Below are positions 12,540 through 14,447 of a stretch of DNA of 14,447 bases, in pieces (within the stretch, counting starts at the first letter, position 1; every line of letters starts with the position of its first letter). Both the position numbers and the translations under genes were made by a program. Source of the DNA: Lachnospiraceae bacterium (GTDB lineage Bacteria; Bacillota; Clostridia; Lachnospirales; Lachnospiraceae); contig JAFOYD010000161.1 of the NCBI GenBank assembly GCA_017391545.1, positions 1 through 14,447 of the forward strand, in the 5' to 3' direction. The notes under the pieces were generated by a model that did not search any database, had not been told where the DNA came from, and saw nothing but the letters and a program-made list of their open reading frames with translations.

Positions 12540-14287
12540 CACATATAGAAAAAGCACAAGGATTTCTGGATCAGCAATATCATTGCTCCCAGGCAATTGC
12601 CGGAGCCTTTGCAGAAGAATTCGGATTTAACAAAAAGAATGTTATGAAAATCAGCACATGTTTTGGCGCAGGCATGAATCATGGTGGATTATGTGGATGT
12701 ATTACGTCAGCAATGCTCGTATTTGGTATGGCCTTTGGGCTGTATGATCCACAGGACAAGGAGCTTGAAGTATACGGCAGCAAAATGGCAAGTAAGTTTT
12801 ATGACCGTTTTTATGAGAAAATGAATGGTAAGGTGCTGTGCAGGGAGATTCTGGAAGCGGATATCTCAAATCCAGATGAGCTTGCAGTCATACGTCAGGA
12901 AGGACGAGTCAATAAAATCTGCCCACATGTCATGGAAATGAGTATTGAAATCATAGAAGAAATCCTTAGAGAGCATGACGAAGATGCAGTATATTTGCGT
13001 ATGAATCTGGATAATCAGCAGGAAATGAAAGAAAAAGAGACGGTGCTAAAGCGTGTGGACAGGCTGCATGATTTTCGTAAAAATGTGCATGATCTGCTGT
13101 CTGCATCAGACAGAAAAATCGCTTTTGTACAGTTTGATATTCGTCGCTTTAAAATCATTAATGACCTTTATGGGGAGAAATTTGGCGACGAAATTCTTCT
13201 GTTCGTAAAGGAAAAACTAAAAGAATTGTGCAATGACAGGCAGTTTTTCATGAATCCGAGCGGTGATGTATTTATGGTTGTTACAGAGTATGACGATGAG
13301 CAGATGCTGATGGATTTTATCAAAACGATTGAGAGTGGACTGACTTCATTTAAAAACGTCAAGCTACAGCTTACTTTTGGCGTGTATTCCATTGAGGATA
13401 AGAATATGGAGATTCGTCAGATGGAGGACAGGGCGGCAATCGCAAGGATGGCAGCAAAGACGAATGTACTCACCAATGTCCTTTTTTACAAGGAGCAGTT
13501 CAAAGAACTTCTCTATACACGCAAGTTCATAGAGGAGAATATGCACGCTGCAGTGGAGGAGAAGCAGTTTCAGATGTATCTGCAACCAAAGTACAGTATT
13601 TCACAGAATAAGATCGTTGGGGCAGAGGCACTTGTACGCTGGACACATCCGGAGAGGGGCATGGTGTATCCGAATGAATTCATTCCCATCATGGAGGAAA
13701 ACGGTTTTATCAAAATCGTGGACTATTACATATGGGGTGAAGCGTGCAGGTTTATCAAGAAATGTGCTGAGGTTGGGATAACAGATTGTCCGATTTCTGT
13801 AAATGTGTCGAGACATCATCTTAAGGATGTAGAATTTATGAGTGTTCTGGCAGATGATATCAGGGAGAATCAGATCGACAAATCACTTTTGGAGCTTGAA
13901 ATCACAGAGACCGTCAATGACTTAAAAATCAGTCAGGTGGCAATGCAGCTAAAGGAAGGTGGTTTTACACTTCTGATGGATGATTTCGGAAGCGGCTATT
14001 CTTCTCTTAATGTGCTTCTTGAGACGCCTTTTGATGTGATCAAGCTTGACAAAAAATTCATGGATAATATGATGGCATCAGAGAAGGGAAAGCTGATTCT
14101 GGAATATGTTGTTTCTATGGCGGAGAAACTTGGACTCGGGCTTTTGGCTGAGGGTGTTGAGACAAAGGAGCAGGTGGAACTTTTACGCAAAATCGGCTGT
14201 GACAAGGTGCAGGGATATTATTTTGCCAAGCCGATGCCGCAGGAGGAGTTTTTTGAGTTTCTGATAAAAGAAAGAAAAGGAGAATAA
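12536..14287 (+). CDS. C_GCAxxG_C_C redox-type domain fused to GGDEF-EAL (c-di-GMP phosphodiesterase)
   Basis: A 583-residue protein predicted to break c-di-GMP to pGpG. Residues about 1-150 resemble the putative redox-active C_GCAxxG_C_C family: HCSQAIAGAFAEEFGF (Cys17), TCFGAGMNHGGLCGC (Cys42, 53, 55), then Cys102 and Cys129. Residues about 165-320 are a GGDEF domain in which the signature is degraded to SGDVF (242-246), so cyclase activity is unlikely; it may bind GTP as a regulator. Residues about 330-580 are EAL with all expected residues: EALVRW (Glu364), NVS (Asn423), EITET (Glu455/458), DDFGSGYSSL (Asp482/483), Lys503, AEGVET (Glu539/542) and QGYYFAKP. It starts at GTG inside the stop of the cyclase gene (GTGA, 4-base overlap), with AAAGGGG a few bases upstream. 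The cysteines suggest control by redox state or a metal cofactor, which is inferred. Confidence 0.9.
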   Translation: MTHIEKAQGFLDQQYHCSQAIAGAFAEEFGFNKKNVMKISTCFGAGMNHGGLCGCITSAMLVFGMAFGLYDPQDKELEVYGSKMASKFYDRFYEKMNGKVLCREILEADISNPDELAVIRQEGRVNKICPHVMEMSIEIIEEILREHDEDAVYLRMNLDNQQEMKEKETVLKRVDRLHDFRKNVHDLLSASDRKIAFVQFDIRRFKIINDLYGEKFGDEILLFVKEKLKELCNDRQFFMNPSGDVFMVVTEYDDEQMLMDFIKTIESGLTSFKNVKLQLTFGVYSIEDKNMEIRQMEDRAAIARMAAKTNVLTNVLFYKEQFKELLYTRKFIEENMHAAVEEKQFQMYLQPKYSISQNKIVGAEALVRWTHPERGMVYPNEFIPIMEENGFIKIVDYYIWGEACRFIKKCAEVGITDCPISVNVSRHHLKDVEFMSVLADDIRENQIDKSLLELEITETVNDLKISQVAMQLKEGGFTLLMDDFGSGYSSLNVLLETPFDVIKLDKKFMDNMMASEKGKLILEYVVSMAEKLGLGLLAEGVETKEQVELLRKIGCDKVQGYYFAKPMPQEEFFEFLIKERKGE

Positions 14288-14291
14288 AATT

Positions 14292-14447
14292 ATGGTAAAG
14301 CACGTAATACTCTGGCAGCTTAAGGATGAACTGTCTGAAACGGAAAAGGTGGAAGTAAAGAAAGGCATCAAGGATGGACTGGAAGCGCTTAAGGGAAAAA
14401 TCCCGGGACTCCTTGATATCAAGGTAGAGATTGAACCGCTTGCTTCA
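14292..14447 (+). CDS. Dabb (stress-responsive A/B barrel) domain protein, N-terminal part
   Basis: The first 52 residues of a gene that runs off the window. MVKHVILWQLKDELS at the start and the amphipathic helix followed by IPGLLDIKVEIEP match small Dabb-domain proteins (about 100 residues, dimeric ferredoxin-like barrel, cytosolic), whose function in bacteria is mostly unknown. The ATG at 14292 has AAAGGAG (14276-14282), and only 4 bases separate it from the phosphodiesterase stop, so it is the third gene of the c-di-GMP operon. The fold call is reasonable from the start alone; a role cannot be given. Confidence 0.8.
   Translation, partial: MVKHVILWQLKDELSETEKVEVKKGIKDGLEALKGKIPGLLDIKVEIEPLAS

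Noticed and set aside
12536..13500. Second diguanylate cyclase in the EAL protein
   Set aside because: The signature reads SGDVF instead of GGDEF, so cyclase activity is not expected.
1..14447. CRISPR array, insertion sequence, tRNA or rRNA
   Set aside because: No regularly spaced repeats, transposase motifs, terminal inverted repeats, or tRNA/rRNA signatures were seen on either strand.

Overview
The window looks like chromosomal DNA of a low-to-moderate GC, anaerobic Bacillota, most probably Clostridia of the Lachnospiraceae type. The reasons are strong AGGAGG-type ribosome binding sites, sigma-A promoters, U-tailed terminators, a GroEL with a GGMM tail, a spare-part glycyl-radical protein, and several signalling proteins of kinds common in that family. 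This placement is inferred from protein style and was not checked by a search.

Layout. 1-656: 3' end of groEL and its terminator. 587-1821: a Crp/Fnr-family regulator, then a 79-residue autonomous glycyl radical protein (GrcA-like), preceded by a perfect palindrome placed like a class II Crp/Fnr operator. 1884-5938: a 1062-residue 7TM hybrid histidine kinase (HisKA-HATPase-pseudo-receiver-receiver-Hpt) and a two-receiver response regulator without an output domain. 6069-6725: a Phd/YefM antitoxin and a RelE/ParE toxin that carries a one-base frameshift. 6763-7731: an unrecognised lipoprotein behind a structured, roughly 155-nt leader. 7760-7838: a long unexplained hairpin between convergent genes. 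7857-8860: a DHH/DHHA1 phosphoesterase on the minus strand. 8905-10519: a divergent operon with a frameshifted hypoxanthine-DNA-glycosylase-like gene and a Fur-family regulator fused in frame to a Nudix hydrolase. 10572-14447: an operon with a LacI-type ligand-binding domain fused to an active-looking diguanylate cyclase, a C_GCAxxG_C_C redox-type domain fused to degenerate GGDEF plus intact EAL, and the start of a Dabb-domain protein.

How the genes may work together (inference). The recurring theme is stress and redox sensing in an anaerobe. The Crp/Fnr gene plausibly activates grcA, which rescues oxygen-cleaved pyruvate formate-lyase. The glycosylase/Fur-Nudix operon looks like base-damage repair and nucleotide-pool cleaning under a metal- or peroxide-responsive regulator. 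The last operon pairs c-di-GMP synthesis, gated by a small ligand, with c-di-GMP breakdown joined to a cysteine-rich redox-type domain; the two genes are translationally coupled. That pair, the Fur-Nudix fusion and the GrcA/Crp promoter are the most notable parts of the window.

Caution: two genes (toxin and glycosylase) are each broken by one base at a short G run. This could be real decay or a consensus error.
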